Source of the DNA: Mycobacterium malmoense
Lineage (GTDB): Bacteria > Actinomycetota > Actinomycetes > Mycobacteriales > Mycobacteriaceae
DNA length: 64,000 bases
Assembly: GCF_019645855.1 (NCBI RefSeq)
Contig: NZ_CP080999.1
Span: forward strand, 4,402,001 to 4,466,000
Reading direction: 5' to 3'
Under the pieces are notes generated by a model. The model made no database searches and was not told where the DNA came from. It saw only the letters and a program-made list of their open reading frames with translations. The position numbers and the translations under genes were made by a program. Below, in pieces: positions 10,237-19,199 of the stretch (positions are counted from its first letter, which is position 1; the number at the start of each line of letters is the position of its first letter).

Positions 10237-11045
10237 GGACCGACCCTAGCCCGCTCGTAAAAAGCCAAAGCGGCCGCGGTCGCGACGTTGAGCGAGTCTG
10301 TGCCGCGCGACATCGGGATGCGCACCCGCGCGTCGCTGCGCCGCAGGGTGGCCGCCGTCAGCCCCGGGCCCTCGGCGCCAACGAGCACCGCGACCCGTTG
10401 GTGACGCGCCGCCGCCATTTCCTCCGGCAGCGGGCACGCTTCGCTGTTCGGAGTCATTGCCAGCAGCCGAAATCCGCTTCCTTTCAACAACGCAAGGTCG
10501 GAGGGCCAGTCAGTCGCTCGCGCGTACGGCACCAGCAACGCGTGGCCCATGGACACCCGGACGGCGCGGCGGTATAGCGGGTCGGCGCAGCCGCCGCCGA
10601 ACACCACCGCGTCCACGCCCAGGCCCGCCGCGTTGCGAAAGATCGAACCCAGGTTCTCGTGGTCGTTGACGCCTTCGAGGACGGCGACGGTACGGGCGCC
10701 GTCGACGACCTGTGCGATGCTCGGTTCCGGCACCCTCCTGGCGGCCGCCAGCACGCCGCGATTGAGGTGGAAGCCGACCACCCGCGCCATCACGTCGGCG
10801 GACGCCCGGTAGAACGGCGCGGCGACACCGGCCAGGTCGCCCTCGAGCTCGGCCAGCCTGCGGTCGGTCCCCAGCAGGGCGTGCGGGGTGAACCGGGACG
10901 CAAGCATGCGCTGCACGACCAGCACACCCTCGGCGATCACCAGCCCTTTGCCGGTGGGCAGATCGGGACGACGGTCGACGCTGTTCAGATCGCGGAAATC
11001 GTCGAGCCGCGGATCGTCAGGATCGTTGACGTCCTGAACATCCAC
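10233..11045 (-). CDS. TrmH/SpoU-family RNA 2'-O-methyltransferase (270 aa)
   Basis: SPOUT-class methylase acting on rRNA or tRNA with SAM. All three knot motifs are visible in the C-terminal half: NLGSIFRNAAGLG (motif 1), VLVGAEGPGLT (motif 2) and IPMSRGTDSLNVATAAALAF (motif 3). The N-terminal ~95 residues look like the substrate-binding SpoU_sub-bind region. GTG at 11045 is chosen because GAGGGG lies five bases upstream and it sits directly after the MarR stop; the longer open frame would overlap marR. Rv0881 is the orthologue. The exact RNA target is not known to me. Confidence 0.88.
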   Translation of the reverse strand: MDVQDVNDPDDPRLDDFRDLNSVDRRPDLPTGKGLVIAEGVLVVQRMLASRFTPHALLGTDRRLAELEGDLAGVAAPFYRASADVMARVVGFHLNRGVLAAARRVPEPSIAQVVDGARTVAVLEGVNDHENLGSIFRNAAGLGVDAVVFGGGCADPLYRRAVRVSMGHALLVPYARATDWPSDLALLKGSGFRLLAMTPNSEACPLPEEMAAARHQRVAVLVGAEGPGLTAATLRRSDARVRIPMSRGTDSLNVATAAALAFYERARVGP

Positions 11046-11053
11046 GCGTCCCC

Positions 11054-11485
11054 TCACGGGCCTTCGTCGACCAGCGCCAGCATCAGGTCGGCCGCGCTGC
11101 GCAGGATCTCGAGTTTGTCGGCGTCCAGCGTCGCGAGTCTCTTGGCCAGCCACTCCTGGCGAGCGCGACGAGCCGCCTTGACCAGCTCGGCGCCGGACTC
11201 GGACACCGAGACGAGCACCTGCCGGCCGTCGACGGGGTGCGGCGTGCGGTCTACGAGACCCATCTCGGCCAGCGAGGCGATCACCCGGGTCATCGACGGC
11301 GGCCGTACGCGCTCGCGAATCGCCAGTGCGCCGGGAGTCATCGCGCCCTCGTTGGCCAGGGTCGCTAACGCCGACAGCTGCGACAGCGTGACCGGCGAGG
11401 ACGGGTTCCGAAACCGCAATTGGCGGGCCAGCCGCATGACGGCCAGCGACAAGTCGCTCGCCAGCCGCGCATCGCTGTCAGGCAT
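11054..11485 (-). CDS. MarR-family transcriptional regulator (143 aa)
   Basis: Winged helix-turn-helix dimer of the MarR type (Rv0880). The recognition region reads VTLSQLSALATLANEGAMTP, and the wing follows with MTRVIASLAEMGLVDRTPHP, then VDGRQVLVSVSESG. It is the first gene of a three-gene unit with the TrmH-like methylase and DUF2537, each joined by short gaps or overlaps, so it probably autoregulates that operon. The ligand is unknown. The 155 bp upstream separate it from the divergent DUF2530 gene. Confidence 0.9.
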   Translation of the reverse strand: MPDSDARLASDLSLAVMRLARQLRFRNPSSPVTLSQLSALATLANEGAMTPGALAIRERVRPPSMTRVIASLAEMGLVDRTPHPVDGRQVLVSVSESGAELVKAARRARQEWLAKRLATLDADKLEILRSAADLMLALVDEGP

Positions 11486-11640
11486 GGCGCGAGGTTACAC
11501 GGAACCCAAGAAACTCGGGATACGAAACGGCGAACGACAGACTTTGGTCCTTCCCATCGCTGCGGCAAATTCGGCAAAACTTCCACGGACGCCTCACGCC
11601 ACACAGCGGCCCGCATCGCCGCCGGGCTATGTTGGTCGCG

Positions 11641-11916
11641 ATGCCCGCTGAACCTGGCCAGAGCCCCGAGGCGCCGCCGCTGCCGCCCGCGCTACTCGAG
11701 GTGTGGCCCGTCGTCGTGGTCGGCTTCCTGGGCTGGCTGGTCGCCGCGGCCGTGGCGTTCGTCGTGCCAGCGCTTCAGAGTTGGCGCCCGGTGACACTGG
11801 GTGGACTGGGAACCGGGTTGCTCGGCACGGGAATCTTCGTGTGGCAGCTCGCCGCCGCCCGCCGCGGTGCGCGTGGCGCACAAGCCGGGCTCGAAACCTA
11901 TCTCGACCAGCAATAG
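11641..11916 (+). CDS. Small membrane protein, DUF2530 (91 aa)
   Basis: Two predicted membrane helices (VWPVVVVGFLGWLVAAAVAF and TLGGLGTGLLGTGIFVWQLA) after a proline-rich N-terminus. It matches the DUF2530 family (Rv0879c position). ATG 11641 (MPAEPGQS) is preferred; an in-frame ATG at 11629 would add four residues. Function unknown. It ends 28 bp before the end of the convergent DUF3027 gene. Confidence 0.75.
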   Translation: MPAEPGQSPEAPPLPPALLEVWPVVVVGFLGWLVAAAVAFVVPALQSWRPVTLGGLGTGLLGTGIFVWQLAAARRGARGAQAGLETYLDQQ

Positions 11917-11944
11917 CAAACATCAAAGCCGCGGCCGAGAAGGG

Positions 11945-12805
11945 CTAATCCGGCGGTTCCGTCGCTTCCGGAGTCTCCGGCAGCTCGGCCTGAGGCTCAG
12001 GCATCGTCTCCATGACATCGAGCACGCCGTCGTCGTAGGGCTCGTATATCGGCGAGCCGCTGCCCGCCGGAGCAGGTGTGTCGGAATGGGCGCCGCAGCC
12101 GTATTGCTTGTCGACGACGTGGCCGTCGGCGGAGAGTTCGTTGCCGCATACCCCGAACATCGCGCCGAACGATCCGACCAGCGGCAGAAAAAATCCGCAG
12201 TCGCGGCACACGCGTTTGGTGGAGCGCGCCATCGCCGAGTCGGGACCGTAGTCGCCGGTGTGCCAGCGCTCGGCAGCCTCGGAGCGGCCCCAGGCGCCCA
12301 TCACCCAGCGCCGGCCCAGCCCGATCTCGGCGGCGGTCTCGTCGACCTGGGGGTCGCCGCTGGCGGTGTAGCCGGGAACCAACCGTGGGTCGTTAGCTGC
12401 AGGAGCCAGCAGGTCTCCGGGACTCAGATCGCCCGGTCGCACGCGCCGTTCCCAGGGCACCCATTCGGGAGCAAGCAGCGCCGTCGGCCCGGGGATCAGC
12501 ACCACTTCGCTGATGGTGGCGTGCTCGGCGCCGGGGTAAGCGGCGACGACGGCCGCCCACTGCCAGCCCTGGTAACCGGGCAGGTGCGCCAGGAACCGAT
12601 GGGTGGCGGCGTTCGGGTCTTCGTAGCTGACGCCCAGGTAGTCCCCGACCGCCTCGGGACCGGCGAACTCTTCGACGGCGGACCTGGCCTGGTCGACCGC
12701 GCCCGTGAGCACCGCCGCCAACCCTTCGGGCCATTCGGCCACGGTCGTGGCGGCGGGTCCCACCGACCCTTCAGTGGGTCCGGTCACGCTGTCCCCTCTC
12801 TGCAT
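11945..12805 (-). CDS. DUF3027 family protein (286 aa)
   Basis: Conserved actinobacterial protein of unknown function (Rv0877). The N-terminal ~200 residues are conserved, with HLPGYQGWQWAAVVAAYPG and VVLIPGPTALLAPEWVPWE. Toward the C-terminus a cysteine set CRDCGFFLPL...FGVCGNELSADG...YGCGAHSD looks like a metal-binding or zinc-ribbon segment, followed by an acidic proline-rich tail. ATG 12805 gives 286 residues and a 66-bp divergent gap to the MFS gene; the frame extends further upstream only because of GC bias. Confidence 0.8.
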   Translation of the reverse strand: MQRGDSVTGPTEGSVGPAATTVAEWPEGLAAVLTGAVDQARSAVEEFAGPEAVGDYLGVSYEDPNAATHRFLAHLPGYQGWQWAAVVAAYPGAEHATISEVVLIPGPTALLAPEWVPWERRVRPGDLSPGDLLAPAANDPRLVPGYTASGDPQVDETAAEIGLGRRWVMGAWGRSEAAERWHTGDYGPDSAMARSTKRVCRDCGFFLPLVGSFGAMFGVCGNELSADGHVVDKQYGCGAHSDTPAPAGSGSPIYEPYDDGVLDVMETMPEPQAELPETPEATEPPD

Positions 12806-12871
12806 TGCGCCTCCAATACTAGGTTGGCGAGCCACACCCGGTCGCCTGCCGGCATGGGAGAGAATTGGTTC

Positions 12872-14563
12872 GTGTCTGGACGGCGGCGTGATGATCCGGG
12901 CCGTGTGGTCCCCAACCCGGGCCGCCGGACCCGTAACGGATCGACCAATCAGCATCCGGGCATGGCCAACTACCCGGCCGACGACGCCGACTATCGCCGG
13001 GCGCGGCGCCCGCCGCCGATGCCGAGCGCCAACCGCTACCTCCCACCGCTGGGCCAGCGGCCACAAGCCGAGCGCAGTGGCGGCGCGCCGCCACGTGGTC
13101 CCGCCCCCGGCGAACGCATCACCGTCACTCGCGCCGCGGCGCAGCGAAGCCGTGAAATGGGTTCGCGGATGTACTGGATGGTGCAGCGGGCCGCCACCGC
13201 CGACGGCGCCGACAAGTCCGGTCTGACCGCGCTGACGTGGCCGGTCGTCGCGAACTTCGCGGTGGACGCCGCGATGGCCGTGGCGTTGGCCAACACGCTG
13301 TTCTTCGCCGCGGCGACCGGCGAGAGCAAGGGCCGGGTCGCGCTGTACCTGTTGATCACCATCGCGCCCTTCGCGGTGATCGCGCCGCTCATCGGCCCTG
13401 CGCTGGACCGGCTGCAGCACGGCCGCCGCGTCGCGCTCGCCACGTCGTTCGCGCTTCGCACCGCGTTGGCATTGGTGCTGATCATGAACTACGACGGCGC
13501 CACGGGGAGCTACCCGTCGATGGTGCTGTATCCGTGCGCCCTGGCCATGATGGTGTTCTCGAAGTCGTTCAGCGTGCTACGCAGCGCGGTGACACCGAGG
13601 GTGATGCCGCCGACCATCGACCTGGTGCGGGTGAACTCTCGGCTGACGGTGTTCGGCCTACTCGGCGGCACCATAGCCGGCGGCGCCATCGCCGCCGGCG
13701 TCGAGTTCACCTGCACCCACCTGTTCAAGCTGCCCGGCGCGCTGTTCGTGGTCGTCGCAATCACGATCGTGGGCGCCTTGCTCTCGATGCGGATTCCGCG
13801 CTGGGTCGAGGTGACGGCGGGCGAGGTCCCGGCCACCTTGAGCTATCGCCGGGACAGCGGCGCGCCGAAGCGAAGTTGGCCCGAAGAGGTCAAAAAGGTC
13901 GGCGGTACGCTTCGACAACCCTTGGGCCGCAACATTATTACCTCACTGTGGGGCAATTGCACCATCAAGGTGATGGTGGGCTTTTTGTTCCTGTACCCGG
14001 CGTTTGTCGCCAAGGCGCACCAAGCCAACGGCTGGGTTCAATTGGGCATGCTGGGCGTGATCGGCGCCGCGGCCGGGATCGGCAATTTCGCCGGCAATTT
14101 CACCAGCGCACGCCTGCGGCTGGGCAGGCCCGCCGTGCTGGTGGTGCGCTGCACGGTGGCGGTGTGCACGGTCGCGGTGGCGGCCTCGGTGGCGGGCAAC
14201 CTGGTGGTGGCGGTGATCGCCACGCTTGTCACGTCGGGGTCCAGCGCCATTGCGAAGGCCTCGCTGGACGCCTCGTTGCAAAACGACCTGCCCGAGGAGT
14301 CGCGGGCATCGGGGTTCGGCCGCTCGGAGTCGACGCTGCAGCTGGCCTGGGTGTTGGGTGGGGCGCTGGGCGTGTTGGTGTACACCGAATTGTGGGTCGG
14401 CTTCACCGCGGTCAGCGCGCTGCTCATCCTTGGGCTGGCGCAGACCCTTGTCAGCTTCCGCGGCGACTCGTTGATCCCCGGTCTCGGAGGCAACCGCCCC
14501 GTCATGGTCGAGCAGGAGGGGTCGCGCCAGCCCGCCGGTAGGCCGGCGGTGGTGCCCGAGTGA
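12872..14563 (+). CDS. MFS-type integral membrane transporter (563 aa)
   Basis: Major-facilitator-like protein (Rv0876c). A long arginine/proline-rich cytoplasmic N-terminus of ~110 residues precedes about ten to twelve hydrophobic helices beginning at ALTWPVVANFAVDAAMAVAL. The loop GPALDRLQHGRRVALATS resembles the MFS cytoplasmic A-motif loop. GTG 12872 was chosen for its GGGAGAG site; ATG 12854 and a later ATG (MANYPAD) are alternatives. The substrate is unknown. Its stop overlaps the start of the next gene as GTGA, suggesting coupled translation. Confidence 0.82.
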   Translation: MSGRRRDDPGRVVPNPGRRTRNGSTNQHPGMANYPADDADYRRARRPPPMPSANRYLPPLGQRPQAERSGGAPPRGPAPGERITVTRAAAQRSREMGSRMYWMVQRAATADGADKSGLTALTWPVVANFAVDAAMAVALANTLFFAAATGESKGRVALYLLITIAPFAVIAPLIGPALDRLQHGRRVALATSFALRTALALVLIMNYDGATGSYPSMVLYPCALAMMVFSKSFSVLRSAVTPRVMPPTIDLVRVNSRLTVFGLLGGTIAGGAIAAGVEFTCTHLFKLPGALFVVVAITIVGALLSMRIPRWVEVTAGEVPATLSYRRDSGAPKRSWPEEVKKVGGTLRQPLGRNIITSLWGNCTIKVMVGFLFLYPAFVAKAHQANGWVQLGMLGVIGAAAGIGNFAGNFTSARLRLGRPAVLVVRCTVAVCTVAVAASVAGNLVVAVIATLVTSGSSAIAKASLDASLQNDLPEESRASGFGRSESTLQLAWVLGGALGVLVYTELWVGFTAVSALLILGLAQTLVSFRGDSLIPGLGGNRPVMVEQEGSRQPAGRPAVVPE

Positions 14564-15075
14564 AACCCAGAAACAAGCGGGTCGTGGTCGTGTTGCTGGC
14601 GGCCTCGGTGACGCTGCTGACCGTGGCGGCCGGGATCGGAACGTGGCTGCTCGTGCGGCGGCCCGGTCCGCAGCCACCCGAGATCAGCGCGTATTCGCAC
14701 GGGCACCTGACCCGGGTGGGACCCTATCTGTACTGCAATGTGCTCAACCTCAACGACTGCCAGACGCCGCAGGCCCAGGGCGAGCTTCCGGCCAACGAGC
14801 ACTATCCGGTGCAACTGTCGGTCCCCGAAGCCATTTCCCGGGCGCCCTGGCGGCTACTGCAGGTGTATGAGGACCCCGCCAACACCGCCACCACCATGTT
14901 TCGGCCGGGCACCCGGCTCGCGGTCACCATTCCGTCGGTCGACCCTCACCGCGGGCGGCTGACCGGGATAGTCGTGCAGTTGCTGACGTTGGTGATCGAC
15001 GCTGGCCAACCGAACGACACCACCACGGTGCGCGCCGTGCCACACGCGGAATGGTCTGTGCGGCTTATCTTTTGA
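14560..15075 (+). CDS. Exported DUF2771 protein (171 aa)
   Basis: A single N-terminal hydrophobic segment (RVVVVLLAASVTLLTVAAGI) after a basic stretch indicates a signal anchor or signal peptide; the remaining ~140 residues would be outside the membrane. CNVLNLNDC could form a disulphide loop. It matches DUF2771 (Rv0875c). GTG 14560 overlaps the MFS stop by four bases, so it may be a transporter accessory protein (inference). No catalytic motif is seen. Confidence 0.78.
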   Translation: MKPRNKRVVVVLLAASVTLLTVAAGIGTWLLVRRPGPQPPEISAYSHGHLTRVGPYLYCNVLNLNDCQTPQAQGELPANEHYPVQLSVPEAISRAPWRLLQVYEDPANTATTMFRPGTRLAVTIPSVDPHRGRLTGIVVQLLTLVIDAGQPNDTTTVRAVPHAEWSVRLIF

Positions 15076-15092
15076 CGTTCGGAATGGGAAAC

Positions 15093-16097
15093 TCAGGCGC
15101 CGTGGCCGGCCGGTACCCGCTCGCCGCCGACCGGCGGACCGGGGGGCGTTCCTCCTCCGAAAGGCCTGCCCACCAACGCTTCCCGTCCATGTGGCGTCAA
15201 CCAGCCGGTCAGGTCCGGGCCCTTGGGCACGATGCCGGTGGGGTTGATGTCGGCGTGCACGATGTAGTAGTGCTGCTTGATCTGGACGAAGTCGACGGTA
15301 TCGCCGAAACCTGGTGTCTGGAATAGGTCACGCGCATATGCCCACAACACCGGCATTTCGCTGAGTTTGCTTCGATTGCATTTGAAATGGCCGTGGTAAA
15401 CCGGGTCGAAGCGGGCCAGGGTGGTGAAGAGCCGTACGTCGGCCTCGGTGATGGTGTCGCCCACCAGGTATCGCTGGTTGGCGAGGCGATCGCTCACCCA
15501 ATCCAGGGCGGTGAACAGCCGGTCGTAGGCCGCTTCGTAGGCCTGCTGCGTACCGGCGAAGCCGCAGCGGTACACGCCGTTGTTGATCTCCGTGTAGACC
15601 CTCTTGTTCACCTCGTCGATCTCACCCCGCAGCGGTTCGGGGTATAGCTCGGGTGCGCCGTCGCGGTGGTAGGCGGTCCACTCCGTCGAGAAGTCCAGGG
15701 TCATCTGGGCGAAATCGTTGGTGACCACCGCGCCGGTAGGTATGTCGACGATTGCCGGGACGGTGATGCCCTTGGGGTAGTCGGGGAAGCGCTTGAAGTA
15801 GGCGTCCTGCAGTCGTGGGATCTTCAGCACCGGGTCGACGCCCCCCGGGTCGAGGTCGAAGGTCCAACTGCGCTCGTCGTGGGTGGGACCGCAAAACCCA
15901 ATGGACAGAACGCCTTCCAGGCCCAGCAACCGCCTAACGATGATCGCGCGGTTGGCCCACGGGCAGGCGCGGGCCACGACGAGCCGGTAACGGCCGGGCT
16001 CGACCGGATAGCCGTCGCGTCCGTCGGCGGTGATGCGGGTGGTGATGTAGTTGGTATCGCGGGTGAATTCGCCCACCCCGGCGACGTAGGTGGCCAT
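15093..16097 (-). CDS. Glutathionyl-hydroquinone reductase-like (GST omega/ECM4-type) protein (334 aa)
   Basis: Matches the YqjG/ECM4 branch of the GST superfamily, which reduces glutathionyl- (or in actinobacteria probably mycothiol-) conjugated quinones. Motif order: thioredoxin-like active site ARACPWANRAIIVRRLLG with catalytic Cys near residue 50, then GPTHDERSWTF, the VPAIVD cis-proline strand, VTNDFAQM, and the helical GST-C domain with YLVGDTITEADVRLFTTLAR. Start ATG 16097 (MATYVAGVGEF). Mycobacteria lack glutathione, so the physiological thiol is an inference. It lies downstream of fadE10 on the same strand, separated by a hairpin. Confidence 0.85.
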   Translation of the reverse strand: MATYVAGVGEFTRDTNYITTRITADGRDGYPVEPGRYRLVVARACPWANRAIIVRRLLGLEGVLSIGFCGPTHDERSWTFDLDPGGVDPVLKIPRLQDAYFKRFPDYPKGITVPAIVDIPTGAVVTNDFAQMTLDFSTEWTAYHRDGAPELYPEPLRGEIDEVNKRVYTEINNGVYRCGFAGTQQAYEAAYDRLFTALDWVSDRLANQRYLVGDTITEADVRLFTTLARFDPVYHGHFKCNRSKLSEMPVLWAYARDLFQTPGFGDTVDFVQIKQHYYIVHADINPTGIVPKGPDLTGWLTPHGREALVGRPFGGGTPPGPPVGGERVPAGHGA

Positions 16098-16115
16098 GGC
16101 GACAATTCTGCCCCA

Positions 16116-16181
16116 GCACCGAACGTCGAGCTGTTGGGCCGACACGCCGGGACTTCGCGTCATCACGTCGACGTTCGGTGC
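16116..16181. repeat. Inverted repeat spanning the fadE10 3' end and downstream gap
   Basis: Perfect 14-bp arms GCACCGAACGTCGA (16116-16129) and TCGACGTTCGGTGC (16168-16181) are separated by 38 bp. One arm is inside the last codons of fadE10, and the loop includes its stop. The structure could act as a processing or termination signal between fadE10 and the GST-like gene; there is no U-tract, as is usual in mycobacteria. Confidence 0.5.
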
Positions 16182-18115
16182 AAAAGGGACACCGTCAGAA
16201 ACCGCCGAGCCAGATTGGGCTCGGTCGATGCCCCTGGTTCCCAAGGCGCGATCCACGGTCCGGTGCCCTCGGACTGATCGACGATCCCATCCTCCAGCCA
16301 GGTGTAGCGGCCCTCCAGCACGTCGTGGGTCAGTCGAACGTCGGTGCTGTCGGTGTTGGTCCACAACGCGTGGAACAGGGCGTCCACCCGCAACGTCGCT
16401 TGCTCGCAAAACGTTTCGGCCAGCTCGTATGCCTGACGACCGACGTCCGGATCCGCGGCCCGCTGCCCCTCGGCCCGGACACATACGGCGGACATCGCGA
16501 AGAGCTCGGCACCGATGTCGACGATGCGCCCGAGGAATCCCTGCCGTTGCTCCAGTTTGGCCTGCCAACGCGCCATCCCGTAGAAGGTGTTGCGGGCCAG
16601 CTTGCGGGTGCAGCGTTCGACAAACCGCAGATGCGACGCCAGTGGGCCGAACTCGCTGTAGGCCCTGGGCCGCTGCCCCTCACCAAAAACCAGCTGTGGC
16701 AACCACTTTGCGTAAAATCCGCTAGCACCGGCGGCCGCGGCGGCCTTCTGCCGCAGACCGGCGTCGGGCTTCGCGAGGTCACCGGCCGCACTCAGGTGGG
16801 CATCGACCGCTTCGCGCGCGATGAGCAGCCTCATGATCTCGCTCGACCCTTCGAAGATGCGGTTGATCCGCAGGTCCCGCAACACCTGCTCGACCGGGAC
16901 CGCGCGCTCCCCACGCGCGGCCAGGGACTCCGCGGTCTCATAGCCCCGCCCGCCCCGGATCTGCAGGAGCTTGTCGGCGATGAGGCAGGCCATCTCGCTG
17001 GACCACAATTTGGCCAGCGCCGCCTCGATCCGGATGTCGTTGCGGCCTTCGTCGGCCATCTGGGCGGACAGCTCCAGCACCGCATCGAGCGCATAGGTGG
17101 TGGCGGCGATGAACGAGATCTTGCGGGCCACCGCTTCGTGTTTGGCCAGCGGCTTGCCCCACTGCACGCGCTCGCCGGACCATTCGCGCGCTATCTTCAG
17201 CGCCCACTTCGACGAGCCCGTCGCGCTCGCCGGCACCGACAGCCGCCCGGCGTTCAGTGTGGTCAGCGCGATCCGAAGCCCGTCGCCTTCGCGACCGATC
17301 AGGTTTTCGGCCGGCACGCGCACGCGATGAAGCCTGGTCACGCCGTTCTCGATGCCGCGCAGACCCATGAACGTGTTGCGCCGCTCCACGGTGATCCCGG
17401 GTGAATCGGCCTCGACCACGAATGCGCTGATGCCGCCGCGGTGCCCGTCGCTCTTGGGTACCCGGGCCATGACCACCAGCAGTTCGGCGACCACCCCGTT
17501 GGTGGTCCACAGCTTCACGCCCTCGATTTCGTAGGCCTTCCCGTCGTCGACCGGTGTCGCGGTCGACGCCAGGCGCGCCGGGTCGGATCCCACGTCGAGT
17601 TCGGTGAGCAGGAATGCCGATATCGCGCCAGCTGCGCAGCGCGGCAAGAACTTTCGCTTCTGTTCGGGGGTCCCGGCGAGCTTGAGCGGTTCGGGCACGC
17701 CGATCGACTGATGGGCCGACAGCAACGCGCCGAGGCTGGGATGGACCGACGCAATCAACACCAGGGCCCTGTTGTAGGCGACCTGCGACATGCCCAGACC
17801 GCCGTATTCCGACGGTATCTTCATGCCGAAACAACCCAGTTCGGCCAAGCCCTTCACGTATTCGTCGGGAATCCGCGCATCGCGTTCGATGACGCTGCCC
17901 TCGACGGTGCCGAGAAACTCCCGCAGCTTGTCGAGGAATGCGCGGGTGCGTTCCTCGTCGGCGTCGGACGGTTTGGGAAACGGGTGTATGAGCTCCAACG
18001 GAAAACGACCGAGAAACAGTTCTTTGGCGAATGATGGTTTATCCCAACCAATTTCGCGGGATTCCTCGGCGAGGGCCCTCGCTTGTTCCTCCGTGACCTG
18101 CGCTTGCTGTGGCAT
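16163..18115 (-). CDS. fadE10: Acyl-CoA dehydrogenase FadE10 (650 aa)
   Basis: FAD-dependent acyl-CoA dehydrogenase of beta-oxidation-like pathways. ATG 18115 has AGGAGGTG immediately upstream; 650 residues is the length I recall for FadE10 (Rv0873). The N-terminal domain spans ~1-165, the FAD-binding beta domain follows (LTELDVGSDPARLASTATP; VKLWTTNGVVAELLVVMARV), and the helical domain ends with the flavin-contacting IFEGSSEIMRLLIAREAV. About 150 extra C-terminal residues resemble those of very-long-chain-type dehydrogenases. The natural substrate is not established. Confidence 0.93.
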   Translation of the reverse strand: MPQQAQVTEEQARALAEESREIGWDKPSFAKELFLGRFPLELIHPFPKPSDADEERTRAFLDKLREFLGTVEGSVIERDARIPDEYVKGLAELGCFGMKIPSEYGGLGMSQVAYNRALVLIASVHPSLGALLSAHQSIGVPEPLKLAGTPEQKRKFLPRCAAGAISAFLLTELDVGSDPARLASTATPVDDGKAYEIEGVKLWTTNGVVAELLVVMARVPKSDGHRGGISAFVVEADSPGITVERRNTFMGLRGIENGVTRLHRVRVPAENLIGREGDGLRIALTTLNAGRLSVPASATGSSKWALKIAREWSGERVQWGKPLAKHEAVARKISFIAATTYALDAVLELSAQMADEGRNDIRIEAALAKLWSSEMACLIADKLLQIRGGRGYETAESLAARGERAVPVEQVLRDLRINRIFEGSSEIMRLLIAREAVDAHLSAAGDLAKPDAGLRQKAAAAAGASGFYAKWLPQLVFGEGQRPRAYSEFGPLASHLRFVERCTRKLARNTFYGMARWQAKLEQRQGFLGRIVDIGAELFAMSAVCVRAEGQRAADPDVGRQAYELAETFCEQATLRVDALFHALWTNTDSTDVRLTHDVLEGRYTWLEDGIVDQSEGTGPWIAPWEPGASTEPNLARRFLTVSLLHRTST

Positions 18116-18231
18116 CGCCACCTCCTTGCCAACGACTCGAGGCTTGAATACCCGGTTCCTTCACCACGTAACTACGGCGAGCCGTAACAAAAAAGACCCC
18201 TCGCGCCGTTCCGGCGCTCGCCGTCGTCGGG

Positions 18232-18639
18232 CTAGGCGTCGAGTTCCCGGGCCACCGCTTTGACCACCTCGGAGACCCGGCGAGCGGTCTTGCGGTCCGG
18301 GTAGCGACCTTTGCGCAACTCGGGCTGCACGGTGCTCTCCAGCAGCGTGATCATGTCCTCGACCATGCCGTGCAGCTCATCCGGGCTGTGCTTGTGCTCG
18401 ACGGACGGCTCGCGGCGTACCTTGGCAAGGCTGGGCGGCGGATCGATCAGCTTGAGACTCAACGCCTGCGGGCCCCGTCGGCCGGAAGCCACACCGAATT
18501 CCACCCGCTGTCCCGCTTTGAGCCCCTCGACCCCGGCGGGCAACGCCGACGAGCGGACGTAGACGTCTTCGCCGTCCTCCTGCGACAGGAAGCCAAACCC
18601 CTTCTCGGCGTCGTACCACTTAACCTTGCCGGTCGGCAC
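18232..18639 (-). CDS. cspB: Cold-shock-domain protein CspB (135 aa)
   Basis: Nucleic-acid-binding protein. Residues 1-65 are a cold-shock domain with both RNP motifs (KGFGFLSQEDG and DVYVRSSAL); the C-terminal half is a charged mycobacterial extension (EDMITLLESTVQPELRKGRY) absent from E. coli CspA. GTG 18639 is supported by AGGTGAG just upstream, and gives 135 residues as in Rv0871. A longer frame exists but lacks a ribosome site. Downstream, 18190-18230 contains GCGCC-GTTCC-GGCGC, a possible terminator stem. Confidence 0.88.
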   Translation of the reverse strand: MPTGKVKWYDAEKGFGFLSQEDGEDVYVRSSALPAGVEGLKAGQRVEFGVASGRRGPQALSLKLIDPPPSLAKVRREPSVEHKHSPDELHGMVEDMITLLESTVQPELRKGRYPDRKTARRVSEVVKAVARELDA

Positions 18640-18794
18640 TGGTCTCACCTGCTTGTCTGACGGAATGAGCGACATAAGAAGCGCCCCGCCTGCGCAGGAC
18701 GCGATGTGAATTGTGATCCTACTCGGATGCTTGCCTGACGAGCACCCCCCGTTGCGCCTCACTCGGTAGGCTGGCATTACCCGCTGGAGGAGAA

Positions 18795-19199
18795 ATGCGC
18801 CTGGTCCTGAACGTCATCTGGCTCGTATTCGGCGGCCTGTGGATGGCCGTCGGATACCTGCTCGCGGCGCTCATCAGCTTCGTGCTCATCATCACCATCC
18901 CGTCCGGCTTCGCGTCGCTGCGCATCGCCTCGTACGCGTTATGGCCGTTCGGCCGGACGATCGTCGACAAGCCGACCGCGGGGACCGGCGCCCTGATCGG
19001 AAATGTCATCTGGGTGCTGCTGTTTGGGTTGTGGCTGGCGATCGGCCACTTGGTGAGCGCGGTGGCGATGGCGATCACGATCGTCGGCATTCCGCTGGCG
19101 CTGGCCAATCTCAAACTGATCCCGGTGTCCTTGATGCCGCTGGGCAAAGACATCGTTCCCGTCGGCTCGCCGACCCGATTCGCGCGGGTGCCCGCATGA
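18795..19199 (+). CDS. YccF-family inner membrane protein (134 aa)
   Basis: Two tandem YccF units (PF03733): NVIWLVFGGLWMAVGYLLAA at the N-terminus and NVIWVLLFGLWLAIGHLVSA at residue ~70, each followed by a TIPSG/TIVGIP-type turn and LWPFGR/LMPLGK. Four membrane helices are likely. GGAGGAG precedes the ATG. Rv0870c is the orthologue; function unknown. Its TGA overlaps the moaA ATG (ATGA), which puts it at the head of a moaA-moaD operon. Confidence 0.86.
   Translation: MRLVLNVIWLVFGGLWMAVGYLLAALISFVLIITIPSGFASLRIASYALWPFGRTIVDKPTAGTGALIGNVIWVLLFGLWLAIGHLVSAVAMAITIVGIPLALANLKLIPVSLMPLGKDIVPVGSPTRFARVPA

Noticed and set aside
11801..12871. 920-codon version of the MFS transporter
   Set aside because: The extra N-terminus runs antisense through the DUF3027 gene and lacks family similarity; GTG 12872 has a ribosome site.
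16098..16568. N-terminal extension of the GST-like protein
   Set aside because: It overlaps the 3' end of fadE10 in another frame and precedes the conserved MATYVAGVGEF start.
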